Assembly: GCA_016718385.1 (NCBI GenBank) | Contig: JADKDK010000006.1 | Location: forward strand, 372,001 to 436,000 | Direction: 5' to 3' | DNA length: 64,000 nucleotides | DNA from: Gammaproteobacteria bacterium | GTDB lineage: Bacteria; Pseudomonadota; Gammaproteobacteria; Pseudomonadales; UBA5518 | Part shown: positions 1-12,040 of the stretch, one piece after another | Layout of the letters: each line of letters opens with the position of its first letter | How positions within the stretch are numbered: the stretch's first letter is position 1 | Notes under the pieces: generated by a model | Database searches by the model: none | Told to the model about the DNA's origin: nothing | The model's input: the letters and a program-made list of their open reading frames with translations, nothing else | Position numbers and translations under genes: made by a program

Positions 1-1206
1 GTAGGAAAGTCCACCGGACGTTTGGGCCACGGTTCCGCCTGCGGGCTGGGTGAAGCCGCTGATGACCAGGTCCGACGTCGGATTGTCGATGTCGTAGTCG
101 TTCGCGTCCACCAGGTAAGCCCTGGTGAGCACGAGGGGCGTCGCGCTGCCTTCCTTAACCTTGAACTTCGTCTTCAGGCTGGAGGTGGGGTCGTTGACCG
201 CGAACGGCGCATCGTTGACCGGCGCGACACTGATGCTCACCGTGCCCGATGCCGTGCCGCCGGCCCCGTCACCGACCCGGTAAGTGAAGCTGTCGCTGCC
301 GGACCAGTTGGCCTCCGGCGTGTAGCGCACACAGCCTTTCGAATCGACGGCACCCAGCGTGCCGTGCAGGGGCGAGTTCGTGACCGTGACGGTGAGCTTG
401 TCGCCGTCCGGGTCCGAATCGTTTCCGGCGGGGCAGATCGAGACAGGCGTATCCTCCGTGGTGGCAACGCTGTCGGGCCGCGCTACCGGCGCGCTGTTCA
501 GGCGCTTGGGCAGGCTGAGCAACATGCCGAGCTCCCAGGTCTTGTTGCTAGTCTGGCCCGGTATGCTGACCGGGAATGTCGCATAGCCGCCACGGCCCGT
601 CTTGGAGATTCCATTGGCTCCCACGCCGAACTGCAGGATGCTGGGCGGGCTGGGTGCATCGACGGGCTGATACAGCGACTCCCCGGGTTTGCCAATTGGA
701 CCCCTGATGGTGCCCGCACACCACCAGGTCCCGGCCAGCGGATCCTCTCCCGTCGTGGTGCCGAAAACCGGTGTCTTGCCCCACTTGCTCGGCCAGTAGA
801 GGGGGTCCGTGCCGACGACGCACCTGTGCAGCCCGCCGAGCGCGAGGTTCACGTCGACCACCATGGTGTTCTTGTTGCCTTTCACCTTGCCCGTCAGCAA
901 GGCCGTCCCGGCGCTGTCATCGATGGTCAGCGTGCTGGCACAGGTCTCGACGTCAGCAGTCGCCGGGTCATCCTTCAGCCACGAGAAGAAGTGCTCGCGG
1001 GAAATGCAGTCGCGCGAAGACGCGTCGCACTGTGGCGAGTAGTAGACGTCGTTGGTGTACAGGCCGTGGGTGCTGGTCGAGTTACTGACGCAGTACTGCC
1101 ACTTCGCAGCTGCCGCCTCGCCGGCCTGCAGCATCAATGTGCCTGCCAGGACCAGCAGTGACGTCGCGGACCGGGTACCGGCAAGCAATGCGGGAACGGT
1201 CTTCAT
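1..1206 (-). CDS. Secreted protein with cadherin-like/Big repeats, 5' part only (runs off the left edge)
   Basis: The minus strand is open for 402 codons from ATG 1206 to base 1 with no stop, so only the N-terminal part is present. GAGGTGA lies a few bases before the start. Residues 1-34 look like a signal peptide (hydrophobic SLLVLAGTLML, then AGEAAAA). Residues 35-235 match no family I know and contain several cysteines. Residues 238-330 form a cadherin-like/Big_9-type repeat (NSAPVARPD, EDTPVSI, DPDGDKLTV, GTLG, YTPEANWSGSDSFTYRV), and a second repeat starts at NDAPFAVNDP (331-340). Such tandem repeats are usual in large exported adhesins or surface proteins, so an exported, possibly multi-repeat protein is inferred. 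Its C-terminus and export route are outside the window. The frame and repeat are certain; the function is not known. Confidence 0.75.
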   Translation of the reverse strand, partial: MKTVPALLAGTRSATSLLVLAGTLMLQAGEAAAAKWQYCVSNSTSTHGLYTNDVYYSPQCDASSRDCISREHFFSWLKDDPATADVETCASTLTIDDSAGTALLTGKVKGNKNTMVVDVNLALGGLHRCVVGTDPLYWPSKWGKTPVFGTTTGEDPLAGTWWCAGTIRGPIGKPGESLYQPVDAPSPPSILQFGVGANGISKTGRGGYATFPVSIPGQTSNKTWELGMLLSLPKRLNSAPVARPDSVATTEDTPVSICPAGNDSDPDGDKLTVTVTNSPLHGTLGAVDSKGCVRYTPEANWSGSDSFTYRVGDGAGGTASGTVSISVAPVNDAPFAVNDPTSSLKTKFKVKEGSATPLVLTRAYLVDANDYDIDNPTSDLVISGFTQPAGGTVAQTSGGLSY

Positions 1207-1608
1207 GATTCACCTCGACTTTTGATCTGGCTGCCCACATTTTCCGAGGCTCAGTGCGCGAGAACCTCGAAGCTGTTGGCGCGGAGCGCCGCCACCGAGC
1301 TGACCCTGATTGCACAAGCAAGGATCGCGCCGAAATACTAGATTCGAATTTTGTCAAGGCCGAGACTATGCGCCAGCTCTATAACTGTGCGCAAGCACAC
1401 AAAACTAAATACTTTTTAATGCCCCGGGAATCGCGGAAAACCGGGCGCGAACACACGTTCTCGCCCCAAAGGGGACAGGGCTCGCCCTCATTCGGTGCGG
1501 ACGGGTCGCCGAACAACCGCGGGCGCGCAACGACCGGACGCAGCCCCCGCGCCGGCCGCGTGTAAAAAAACCTGACAGAATCGCGCCCGCCGGCGGCGCG
1601 CAAGCGAT
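1207..1608. other. Intergenic region between aceF and the cadherin-like gene
   Basis: About 400 bases without a convincing gene. Bases 1330-1430 are clearly AT-richer than the surroundings and probably hold the promoter of the minus-strand cadherin-like gene. A TTGACA hexamer reads on the minus strand at 1357-1352, but no good -10 stands at the right distance. A short inverted repeat (TGTGC-GCAA-GCACA) lies near 1386-1400. Just below aceF a GC-rich hairpin (about 1584-1605) is followed on the minus strand, after a gap, by a run of seven T (1564-1570), which is a weak candidate terminator for aceEF. Confidence 0.4.
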
Positions 1609-3294
1609 CTACAGCAGCAGGCGTCGCAGATCGCCCAGAACGACCACCAGGAAGCTCAGGAAGTTGCCCGCGTCCGCGCCGTTGATCACGCGGTGGTCGT
1701 AGGACAGCGATAGCGGCAGCGTCTTGCGCGCCAGGAATTCCTGCCCGTTCCACACCGGTCGCACCGCGAGTTTCGATACGCCGAGGATCGCGACCTCCGG
1801 CGCATTCACGATCGGCGTGAAGCCTTCGCCGCCGATGTTGCCGAGGCTGGAGATCGTGAAGCAGGCGCCCTGCATCTCGGCAAGCTTCAGCTTGCGGTTG
1901 CGCGCCTTGTCGGCCAGTTCGCGCGCCTCGGCGGCCAGTTCCCACACCGACTTGCGGTCGACGTCGCGGATCACGGGCACCACGAGGCCCTGCGGCGTGT
2001 CGACCGCGATGCCGACGTGGCAGTACTTCTTCAGCACCAGGTTCGCACCGTCGGGCGCCAGCGCGGCGTTGAAGCGCGGGTGCTCGCGCAGCGCGCGTGC
2101 CACGGCGAGCAGCAGGAAAGGCAGCGGCGTGAGCTTGTTCTTGCGCTGCTCCATCTCGGGCTTCAGGCTGTCGCGGAAAGCCTCGAGCTCGGTGACGTCG
2201 GCGTAGTCGAACTGCGTGACGTGCGGCACGTTCAGCCAGCTGCGCGACATATTGGTCACGGTGGCTTTCTGGATATTGCTCAGCGCAACCGTCTCGATCG
2301 GGCCGAAAGCCGCGAAATCCACGTCCGGCACGGTCGGCAACGCGGTCGCCGGCGGCGCTGCCAGCCGCGTCTTCACGTAGCTGCGCAGGTCTTCCCTGAG
2401 GATGCGCCCCTTCGGGCCACTGCCGCGCACCTCGTCCAGCGGGATGCCGATCTCGCGCGCCAGCTGGCGCACCGCAGGCCCGGCATAGACCGGTGCCGCC
2501 GCTGCGCTCGGCGCGCGCCCGGCCGCCAGGCGGGTCTCCTTCTCGAACACGCGCGTGATCGCCGCCACCGCGTCGCCATCGGCGAGCGTGGCCTGCACGT
2601 CAGGCGCTGGTGCTGCTGCAGGCGCCGCCACATCGGCGACAGCCACGGGCGCGGCGACGACAGCCGCCGGTTGCGCCACGGGAGCGGCAGCCGCCGCCGC
2701 GGCCGTGCGCAGCTCGCCGAGCTTCTGCCCGCTCGTCACCCTGTCGCCCACCTTGATGTCGAGCGCGAGCAAGGTGCCATCGGCGGGGGCCGGGAATTCC
2801 ATCGAGGCCTTGTCGCCCTCCAGCACCAGCAGCGACGCGCCTTCCGTCACGCTGTCGCCCGCGCGCGCCGAGATCTCGATGACCTCCACGCTGTCGGCAC
2901 CGCCGAGATCCGGCACCCGCAGCGCGAGCACAACGCCGCCGGCGGTCGGCGCCGCCGGTGCGGGCCCCTCCCCGGGCGCGACGGGAGCGGGTGCTGGCGC
3001 AGCCGTTACGGTGGACGCGGGCGTCACCGGCGGCGCGGACGCCGAGGCAGCCTCGCCCGCGATCTCCATCACGAGGATCTCGTCGCCTTCGCGCACGCGA
3101 TCGCCGACCTTCACGCTGATGCCGCGCACCGTGCCCGCGAGCGGCGAGGGCACCTCCATCGAGGCCTTGTCGGACTCCAGGGTAATCAGGGTCTGCCCGA
3201 TGGCGACCGCGGCACCGTCGGCGACCGCGATCTCGATCACTTCCACTTCGCTCGCCCCGCCGAGTTCGGGGACCTTCACGCTTTCACGCTTCAC
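1609..3294 (-). CDS. aceF: Pyruvate dehydrogenase E2 (dihydrolipoamide acetyltransferase) with two lipoyl domains
   Basis: 561 residues. E2 carries acetyl groups from E1 to CoA on swinging lipoyl arms and forms the core of the cytosolic pyruvate dehydrogenase complex. Two lipoyl domains are visible, at about 1-80 and 123-197, with lipoyl lysines K43 (ESDKASMEV) and K162 (EGDKASMEF). They are joined by Ala/Pro-rich linkers. The peripheral-subunit-binding domain is at about 269-307 (VYAGPAVRQLAREIGI) and the catalytic domain fills the C-terminus, with DHRVINGAD at 533-541 (His534 catalytic). E. coli has three lipoyl domains and many relatives one or two, so this is normal variation. It follows aceE by 41 bases on the same strand and is surely co-transcribed. 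No E3 (lpd) gene is in the window. Confidence 0.95.
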   Translation of the reverse strand: MKRESVKVPELGGASEVEVIEIAVADGAAVAIGQTLITLESDKASMEVPSPLAGTVRGISVKVGDRVREGDEILVMEIAGEAASASAPPVTPASTVTAAPAPAPVAPGEGPAPAAPTAGGVVLALRVPDLGGADSVEVIEISARAGDSVTEGASLLVLEGDKASMEFPAPADGTLLALDIKVGDRVTSGQKLGELRTAAAAAAAPVAQPAAVVAAPVAVADVAAPAAAPAPDVQATLADGDAVAAITRVFEKETRLAAGRAPSAAAAPVYAGPAVRQLAREIGIPLDEVRGSGPKGRILREDLRSYVKTRLAAPPATALPTVPDVDFAAFGPIETVALSNIQKATVTNMSRSWLNVPHVTQFDYADVTELEAFRDSLKPEMEQRKNKLTPLPFLLLAVARALREHPRFNAALAPDGANLVLKKYCHVGIAVDTPQGLVVPVIRDVDRKSVWELAAEARELADKARNRKLKLAEMQGACFTISSLGNIGGEGFTPIVNAPEVAILGVSKLAVRPVWNGQEFLARKTLPLSLSYDHRVINGADAGNFLSFLVVVLGDLRRLLL

Positions 3295-3335
3295 GCTATT
3301 TCCTTTGTCCAGGGCTGACGGCTCGAGTCACCGGT

Positions 3336-5990
<2,655 letters not shown>

Positions 5991-6106
5991 GAATACTCCT
6001 GTGCGTGGGCTGGCCGGACAGCGTACTGCCCCGGCGGTTTCGGATTGGCGCCAGTTTAGCCGCTCCGGCGACAACAGCGGTATGCGCGGCGCCTCGCGCC
6101 CTGGCG

Positions 6107-9007
6107 CTAGTCCGCCGGCGCGGGCGCTTGCGGCACTTTCGCCTCGCGTTGGAAGCGAAAATACCCGGCGTCCTCGCGCCACGCGTCGCCGGGTGCGAGC
6201 ACGCGTCCCGGCAATGGCGGATCGTTCACTTGCGCATGCGCCGTGCCGCGGCTCTGCAGCAGCATCGCGCGCCGCGCCGCGCCCGCGATCTGCGTGCGGA
6301 AGTACTCCACCCACTCCTCGCGACCGATGCGCTCGACCTGCGTGGCGACGCGCTCGCGGTCATCGAAGCCGTAGGCACCGAGCATCGCGTCCGCCCACAG
6401 TCGCTCGCTGCGTTCGCCGAGGGACTTCGGCGACTCGCGCAGCCGGTCGACCAGCGCCTGGCGCTGGCGCGCGAACGACGCCTCGTCGAGCGCCTGCGCC
6501 GCGGTGACCTGTCGCTGCAGGAAGGCTTCGAACTCCCGCGCCAGCGCGCCGGGTGCGGCCACCGGCGACTGCACCGCGAGCACCAGTGCCGGCACGCGAT
6601 GCAGCGGATAGGCCTGGGCGAAGGCCACGTAACCGAGCTGCCTTTCGGTGCGAAGCTCGTTGAAGAAGGGCGCACCGAGTATCTGCGCGCTGAGGGCCAC
6701 GCGGGCGCGCTCGGCATCGGAACCCGCGGCGCCCTGCAGGTACATCAGCAGGGCCGAATCCGGGTGATCGACGTTGATGCCGCGCACCAGCGCACCGGGG
6801 GGAAGCTGCACGACCTCGACCGGCGGCAGCGCATCCGGCGGCACCGCGCCGAGCGTCTCGTGCGCGAGCCGCGCGATCCCGCGCGCCTCGTCGGCGCTGA
6901 AGTTTCCGTGCACCAGGATCTCCAGCGTGCCCGTGGCGAAAAGCTCGCGCACGAAGCGCTCCAGCTCTTCGGGACCCGCAGGCTCCAGCGCCGCCCGCAG
7001 TTCCTCGTCGCGGTAGCTGCGCGCCACCAGGCTCGCGCGCATCTCGTCCACCAACTGCAGGAAGGGGCGCCGCTTGGCGCTGTTGGCCCAGTCGCGCAGC
7101 ATCTCGGTCTTGATGCCCTCGAAACGATCGGGCGCGAAACGGCCCCGGGGCAGCGTCTGCAGCACCTTGGCGAGCAGCACGCGCTGCTTGTCGTCGTAGC
7201 CGGCAATCTTCACGGTGAGTCCGCGCGCGCCCGACTCGACGCTGTACTGCAGGCCCGCGAGGCTCGCCGGGTAGGCGTACTCGTTGAGCGCGTCGCTCAC
7301 CAGGCGCGCCTGCAGCGCCGCGAGCGCGGCGTCGCGGGCGTTGTCGTTCGCCGCCGGCGAGAGCAGCTGCAGGTAGATCGAGGCCTTGGGCACCGGGTAG
7401 GCGCTGTCCTGCAGGTGCCACATCCGGTAGCCGGGCTCGTCGGCCAGCAGAGCCGGTCTGTCGGCGTTGCCCTGCAGCGGCTTCAGCGCCACGCGTCCGG
7501 GAATGAACTCGTTGGGCACCGGCAGCGCCAGCTCGCCGTCCGCGGCGCCAGCCTGCCGCGCAAGCTCGCCGGCATCGAGTTTCTGCACGGCGTAGGGCGT
7601 GCCGAACCAGCGGCTCTCGCGGTCGGTCTGCACGTCGCGGTGCGACAGCGTCAGCAGCAGGTTGTCCGGACGCAGGTAGCCCAGGTACTCGCGGATCAGC
7701 GCGGGCTCGTAATCGCGGAACAGGTAGGGACCGCGCAGCGCCTCGGCCACCGGGTAATCCTGCAGCGCGTTGGACAGCGCGATCACCGCGCCGGTGGGGC
7801 TGCCTTTCTCGCGGAAGCGGAATGCCAGGTCGCCGAGCTTCTCCTGCTCGCGGAATCGCCACTCCTCGACGCCGCCCTCCTGCATCTGGTCGATGGCTCG
7901 AAACAGCAGCGCAACGATGTCGCGATAATGCGCCACGCCCTCCTCCGTGAGTTGCAGGCTGAGCTGGAAGGCGTCCTCGCCATACAGGTCGAGCCCCGCG
8001 CCGGCGCTCAGGCTCTCGGCCCAGCCGCGCGCCTTCAGCACCGACAGCACGCTGCCCGGACCCTCATGCCCCAGCAGGTCGCCGATGTATTCGAGTGGCT
8101 TGGCGGCATAATGCGCGCGCGCCGAGGGCAGCGGGAACAGCAGCGTGAGCTCGCGCAGCTCCTGCTCGGGGCGGATGCGCACCTCCAGCGGTAGGGTGCC
8201 GGGGGCGAACATTGACGGCACCTGCGTCAATTCGGTGGCCGAACGGTCCGCCACGGCAGCGAAACGCGCGTCGACCATCGACTGGAGCTCGTCCAGTGAC
8301 TCGCGCCCCAGCACCACGAGGGTCATGGCGTTCGCGGAATAATGCGTGGCGTAGAACGCGAGCAGGTCCTCGCGGATGTCGCTCTCGCCTTCGCCGAGCG
8401 TTTTCAGGTTACCCACCGCGAGCGAGCCCAGCGGATGCCCGGGCTGCACCAGCTCGCGCAGCACGTCGTATTCGCGCCGCGCGTCGTCCTTGAGACCGAG
8501 CTTGTACTCGGAATCGACCGCGTTCATCTCGCGCTCGACATACTCGCGGTTGAACAGCGGCGCGACGAAGAATTGCGCGAACCGGTCCAGCGCGGGCGTG
8601 AGGCTGCCCGGTTCGATGTCGAAGAAGTAGTTCGTGTGGTCGACCGAGGTGTAGGCATTGTGCGAGCCACCGTGCGCGCTGATGAACTCCTGGTATTCGC
8701 CGGGATCGGGATACTTCGCGGTCCCCAGGAACAGCATGTGCTCCAGGAAGTGCGCCAGTCCCTGGCGAGAGCGCGGGTCGTTGCCGCTGCCGGCGCGCAC
8801 GTGCAGGCTGGCGGCAGCCTTGTCGGTCTGCGGATCCGAGACCAGCAGCACGCGCATGCGGTTCGGCAGCTCGAGATAGCGGTATTCGCGACCGTCCTGC
8901 TCGCCTCGGATAACAGTCGCCTCGCGTGGTGGCGAGCCGGCGCAGGCCGCCAGCAGCGCGAACAGCAACATCAGCACGAGGGATTTCGGTACAGCGACTA
9001 CGGACAT
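6107..9007 (-). CDS. Pitrilysin-like M16 zinc peptidase, predicted lipoprotein
   Basis: 966 residues from ATG 9007 (GGAG upstream). A lipoprotein signal peptide ends in ALLAAC with Cys22, so the enzyme is probably lipid-anchored in the envelope. The inverted zinc motif HFLEH (86-90) and the downstream glutamate in NAVDSE (E167, 77 residues after the second His as in pitrilysin) give a complete M16 active site. The length fits the four-domain protease III/insulinase architecture, which degrades small unfolded peptides. The perM gene lies 60 bases upstream on the same strand. The natural substrate cannot be told from sequence. Confidence 0.88.
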   Translation of the reverse strand: MSVVAVPKSLVLMLLFALLAACAGSPPREATVIRGEQDGREYRYLELPNRMRVLLVSDPQTDKAAASLHVRAGSGNDPRSRQGLAHFLEHMLFLGTAKYPDPGEYQEFISAHGGSHNAYTSVDHTNYFFDIEPGSLTPALDRFAQFFVAPLFNREYVEREMNAVDSEYKLGLKDDARREYDVLRELVQPGHPLGSLAVGNLKTLGEGESDIREDLLAFYATHYSANAMTLVVLGRESLDELQSMVDARFAAVADRSATELTQVPSMFAPGTLPLEVRIRPEQELRELTLLFPLPSARAHYAAKPLEYIGDLLGHEGPGSVLSVLKARGWAESLSAGAGLDLYGEDAFQLSLQLTEEGVAHYRDIVALLFRAIDQMQEGGVEEWRFREQEKLGDLAFRFREKGSPTGAVIALSNALQDYPVAEALRGPYLFRDYEPALIREYLGYLRPDNLLLTLSHRDVQTDRESRWFGTPYAVQKLDAGELARQAGAADGELALPVPNEFIPGRVALKPLQGNADRPALLADEPGYRMWHLQDSAYPVPKASIYLQLLSPAANDNARDAALAALQARLVSDALNEYAYPASLAGLQYSVESGARGLTVKIAGYDDKQRVLLAKVLQTLPRGRFAPDRFEGIKTEMLRDWANSAKRRPFLQLVDEMRASLVARSYRDEELRAALEPAGPEELERFVRELFATGTLEILVHGNFSADEARGIARLAHETLGAVPPDALPPVEVVQLPPGALVRGINVDHPDSALLMYLQGAAGSDAERARVALSAQILGAPFFNELRTERQLGYVAFAQAYPLHRVPALVLAVQSPVAAPGALAREFEAFLQRQVTAAQALDEASFARQRQALVDRLRESPKSLGERSERLWADAMLGAYGFDDRERVATQVERIGREEWVEYFRTQIAGAARRAMLLQSRGTAHAQVNDPPLPGRVLAPGDAWREDAGYFRFQREAKVPQAPAPAD

Positions 9008-9067
9008 TGCGACTCCAGGAGACGAATTGCGGATGTTTGGGTCAGACCACCGGAACACTCGGCAGTT

Positions 9068-10147
9068 TCACCGCTGCGTTTGCGGCGCCGGCGCGCCGGC
9101 GTGCGAGCGCGGCCAGGCGCTCATCATGGCCTTGACGAGCGTGGCGAGCGGGATGGCGAAAAAAGCCCCCCACACGCCCCAGACAGAACCGAACACGAGC
9201 ACCGCGAAGATGATCGCGACCGGGTGAAGGTTGTTCGCCTCGGAGAACAGCAACGGCACGAGTACATTGCCGTCGAGGATCTGGATCACGAGGTAGGTGA
9301 GCATCAGGTAGCCGAACATCGGGGTCCAGCCCCACTGGAACCAGGCCACCACCGCCACCGGCACCGTGACCACCACCGCCCCGACGTAGGGAATCACGAC
9401 CGACAGCCCGACCAGGAACCCCAGCAGCAACGCATAGCCCAGGCCGAACAGCGAGAAGGCGACGATCGACACGGCGCCGACGATCAGGATCTCGACGCCC
9501 TTGCCGCGCACGTAATTGGCCAGCTGCTCGTCCATCTCGTGCCAGATGCGCGACATCCGCGGCCGCTCCTCCGGCAGCAGGTTCGCGCACCACGCCAGGA
9601 TCTGGCGTCGGTCCTTGAGGAAGAAGAACACCAGCAGCGGCACGATGACGACGTAGATCGCCAGCCCGAAAACGCCCGGCAGGTACGCCAGCGAGAACGA
9701 CAGGGCGGCCTGGCCGAGACCGGCCATGTCCCGGCTGCTGCGCTCCATCATCTCGCGGATCTGCGCCTCGCTGATGAACTGCGGATAGGCGTCGCGCACC
9801 TGCATGACCGCCTGGCGCAGCGACTCGAGCATGCCGGGAAGATCGCTCACCAGGCTGCGCAGCTGGTTCCAGACCAGCGGCAGCAGCACCAGGAAGAACG
9901 CGAGGAAGATGCCCGTGAACACGGCAAAGGCCAGGCCGAGGGCCAGCGACTCGGGCACGCCGCGGCGCGCCAGCCACCCGACCAGTCCCTGGATCATGAA
10001 GGCCAGTACTGCTGCGGCGATCAAGGGCCTCAGCACGTCGCCGAGCGTCGCGATGAGGAGCACTCCCAGTACGGGCAGCAACAGCAGGATCAGGGCCTCT
10101 TCCTCGGCGAAATAGCGATCCATCCACTTGCGCACGGTATTGATCAT
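9068..10147 (-). CDS. perM: AI-2E family (PerM-type) membrane transporter
   Basis: 359 residues from ATG 10147 (MINTVRKWMDRYF). The sequence has paired hydrophobic segments near the N-terminus (LILLLLPVLGVLLIATLGD, then a second segment), a soluble middle, and a C-terminal block of helices with PYVGAVVVTVPVAVVAW and the conserved QILDGNVLVPLLFS stretch. This is the family that includes E. coli PerM and the proposed AI-2 exporter TqsA; substrates are mostly unknown. It begins 22 bases after the tusA-like gene. Sulfurtransferase, PerM and BepA are also neighbours in Pseudomonas. The start is moderately certain because the ribosome site is weak. Confidence 0.85.
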   Translation of the reverse strand: MINTVRKWMDRYFAEEEALILLLLPVLGVLLIATLGDVLRPLIAAAVLAFMIQGLVGWLARRGVPESLALGLAFAVFTGIFLAFFLVLLPLVWNQLRSLVSDLPGMLESLRQAVMQVRDAYPQFISEAQIREMMERSSRDMAGLGQAALSFSLAYLPGVFGLAIYVVIVPLLVFFFLKDRRQILAWCANLLPEERPRMSRIWHEMDEQLANYVRGKGVEILIVGAVSIVAFSLFGLGYALLLGFLVGLSVVIPYVGAVVVTVPVAVVAWFQWGWTPMFGYLMLTYLVIQILDGNVLVPLLFSEANNLHPVAIIFAVLVFGSVWGVWGAFFAIPLATLVKAMMSAWPRSHAGAPAPQTQR

Positions 10148-10169
10148 TACGCGTCCGCCCGGTGCCCGT

Positions 10170-10394
10170 TCAGTCGCCGCGCTTGCGCAGCACGTAGGTG
10201 TAGATGTCATCCTCGCAGGAGAATTCGAGCAGCTCGTTGCCACTCTGCTCGCAGAAGACACGGAAATCCCGCACGGAGCCGGCGTCGGTACTGAGCACGC
10301 GCACGCGCTCCCCGGGCCCCATGCCGTTCAGCGCCTTCTTGGCCTTCAGCAGGGGCAGCGGACAGGACATTCCGCGCGCATCCACCTCGTGCAT
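10170..10394 (-). CDS. TusA-family sulfur-carrier protein
   Basis: 74 residues from ATG 10394, preceded by GGGGAGTGG. The N-terminal motif MSCPLPLLKAKKAL carries the conserved Cys-Pro-x-Pro, with Cys11 the expected persulfide carrier. TusA-like proteins relay sulfur for tRNA thiolation, molybdenum cofactor or related pathways. The setting beside perM and bepA matches the Pseudomonas PA1006 locus, whose product affects molybdenum-cofactor enzymes. It is therefore probably that orthologue rather than canonical TusA of the 2-thiouridine relay (inference). Likely co-transcribed with perM from the promoter at 10440-10468. Confidence 0.88.
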   Translation of the reverse strand: MHEVDARGMSCPLPLLKAKKALNGMGPGERVRVLSTDAGSVRDFRVFCEQSGNELLEFSCEDDIYTYVLRKRGD

Positions 10395-10439
10395 CGATCC
10401 ACTCCCCGGCCCGGACCGTCGCGCATGCGACGGCGTGCT

Positions 10440-10468
10440 AGTATAGCCACCGGCACCCGGCGCCCCAA
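10440..10468 (-). promoter_or_regulatory. Candidate sigma-70 promoter of the tusA-like/perM operon
   Basis: On the minus strand TTGGGG (10468-10463) is followed after 17 bases by TATACT (10445-10440), giving a predicted start near 10433. A perfect hairpin (CCGTCGC-GCAT-GCGACGG, 10416-10433) would form the very 5' end of this transcript, ahead of the ribosome site. Confidence 0.45.
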
Positions 10469-10556
10469 GGCGCGCAGGCAACCGCGGGGAATTATTTGCC
10501 GCGCGCGCGATCAAACGGGGCGTCTCTGGACGCATCATCACAGGACGTTGCCTCAC

Positions 10557-12026
10557 GTGTATTTGCCCCTGCTCCGCGCGAGCTCGCCGCGCCGTGCTCT
10601 CGTTGCCGCCGGCTGTATCGCGCTTGCCGTGAACACCGGCAGTGCACGCGCCGTGGACATCGAGCTTCCCGCGCTCGGTGACGCATCCTCTGCCGTGGTC
10701 TCGCCGCAAGCCGAACGCAAGCTCGGGGAAGCGTGGCTGCGCATGTTCCGCAGCCAGGTCCGCACCGTATCGGATCCGCTGCTGACGGATTACCTCGAGC
10801 ATGTCGTCTTCGATCTCGCGGAGCACAGCCAGCTGAGCGACGCGCAACTGAAGCTCGTGGTGGTCGAGAATCCGACGATCAACGCCTTCGCGGTGCCCGG
10901 CGGGGTCATGGGCATCCACAACGGCCTGCTGCTCTCTGCCCGGCACGAGGACGAAATGGCCTCCGTGATCGCGCACGAACTGGCTCACCTCAGCCAGCGG
11001 CACTTCGCGCGCGGCGTCGAGGAGGCGCGCGCCAACGCCGTGCCCAACATGCTCGCGCTGCTGGGAAGCCTTGTGGTCGCCGCCACCGCCGGAGGCAATG
11101 CCGGCATGGCCGCCATCACCGCGACCCAGGCCGCCATCCAGCAGCAGCAGCTGCGCTTCAGTCGCGCGCACGAACGCGAGGCGGACCGCATCGGGATGCT
11201 GACGCTGGTGGAGGCGGGCTATGACGCCGACGGCATGCCGCGGATGTTCTCGCGCATGCTCGAATCGCTGCGCTATGCGGGGCAGCGCCCGCCGGAATTC
11301 CTGCTGTCGCACCCGGTCACGGAGAGCCGCGTCGCCGACTCGCAGAACCGCGCGCGCAACTACGCCGATCAGGGGCGCGTGGACAGCGAGGATTTCGGGC
11401 TGATGCGCGCTCGCGTCCAGCTCGGCTTCGACGAGACTCCCGGCTTCGCGATCAAGCGTTTTCGCGCCGAGATCGAGAAGGACGGCGGCGCCGCGATCGG
11501 CAATGTCTACGGGCTGGCGCTCGCGCTGACCAGGGCCGGCGAGTTCGACGAAGCGCGCGCAACGCTGGCGCCGCTGCTGCAGAACCATCCGGACAAGATC
11601 GCGTTCGTCATCGCCGCCGCGGACATCGAGCTGGCCTCCGGCAAGCCCGAAGCGGCAGCGCAGCGCCTGCGCCGGCAGCTGGACGTCAATCCCGGCAACC
11701 ATCCGCTGACGATGGCCTATGCGAATGCGCTGCTGCGCACCGGCAGGCCGAAGGACGCGGAACGCGTGCTGGAGGACCATGCGCAGCGCAAGCCCGACGA
11801 CCCGCAGCTGTGGTACGAGCTGGCCGAGACCCACGGGCTCGCCGGGAGCATCATCGATGTGCACCGGGCCCGCGCGGAGTACTTCATCCTGAACGGGGCG
11901 CTGGACCTCGCCGAGCGCCAGCTCGGCTACGCCCTTGATCTCGCCCAGGGCGATTTCCATATCACCGCGAGCGTGCAGGCGCGCATCGCGGATATCCGCG
12001 AGATGCGCGAAGAGATCAAGCTGTAG
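10557..12026 (+). CDS. bepA: BepA-like periplasmic M48 metalloprotease with TPR repeats
   Basis: 489 residues if begun at GTG 10557. No ATG stands before the signal peptide, and AGGA lies 11 bases upstream. The signal peptide is PRRALVAAGCIALAVNTGSARA. The zinc site is HELAH (140-144) with the third ligand in HEREAD (205-210). The C-terminal third is made of TPR-like helical repeats. BepA (YfgC) assists or degrades outer-membrane beta-barrel proteins such as LptD at the BAM complex. It is divergent from the tusA-like gene, as in Pseudomonas. The alternative start is the main uncertainty. Confidence 0.9.
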   Translation: MYLPLLRASSPRRALVAAGCIALAVNTGSARAVDIELPALGDASSAVVSPQAERKLGEAWLRMFRSQVRTVSDPLLTDYLEHVVFDLAEHSQLSDAQLKLVVVENPTINAFAVPGGVMGIHNGLLLSARHEDEMASVIAHELAHLSQRHFARGVEEARANAVPNMLALLGSLVVAATAGGNAGMAAITATQAAIQQQQLRFSRAHEREADRIGMLTLVEAGYDADGMPRMFSRMLESLRYAGQRPPEFLLSHPVTESRVADSQNRARNYADQGRVDSEDFGLMRARVQLGFDETPGFAIKRFRAEIEKDGGAAIGNVYGLALALTRAGEFDEARATLAPLLQNHPDKIAFVIAAADIELASGKPEAAAQRLRRQLDVNPGNHPLTMAYANALLRTGRPKDAERVLEDHAQRKPDDPQLWYELAETHGLAGSIIDVHRARAEYFILNGALDLAERQLGYALDLAQGDFHITASVQARIADIREMREEIKL

Positions 12027-12040
12027 GTCGGGACTCGTGG

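Noticed and set aside
1352..1357. TTGACA as a promoter of the cadherin-like gene
   Set aside because: No -10-like hexamer stands 15-19 bases downstream on the minus strand.
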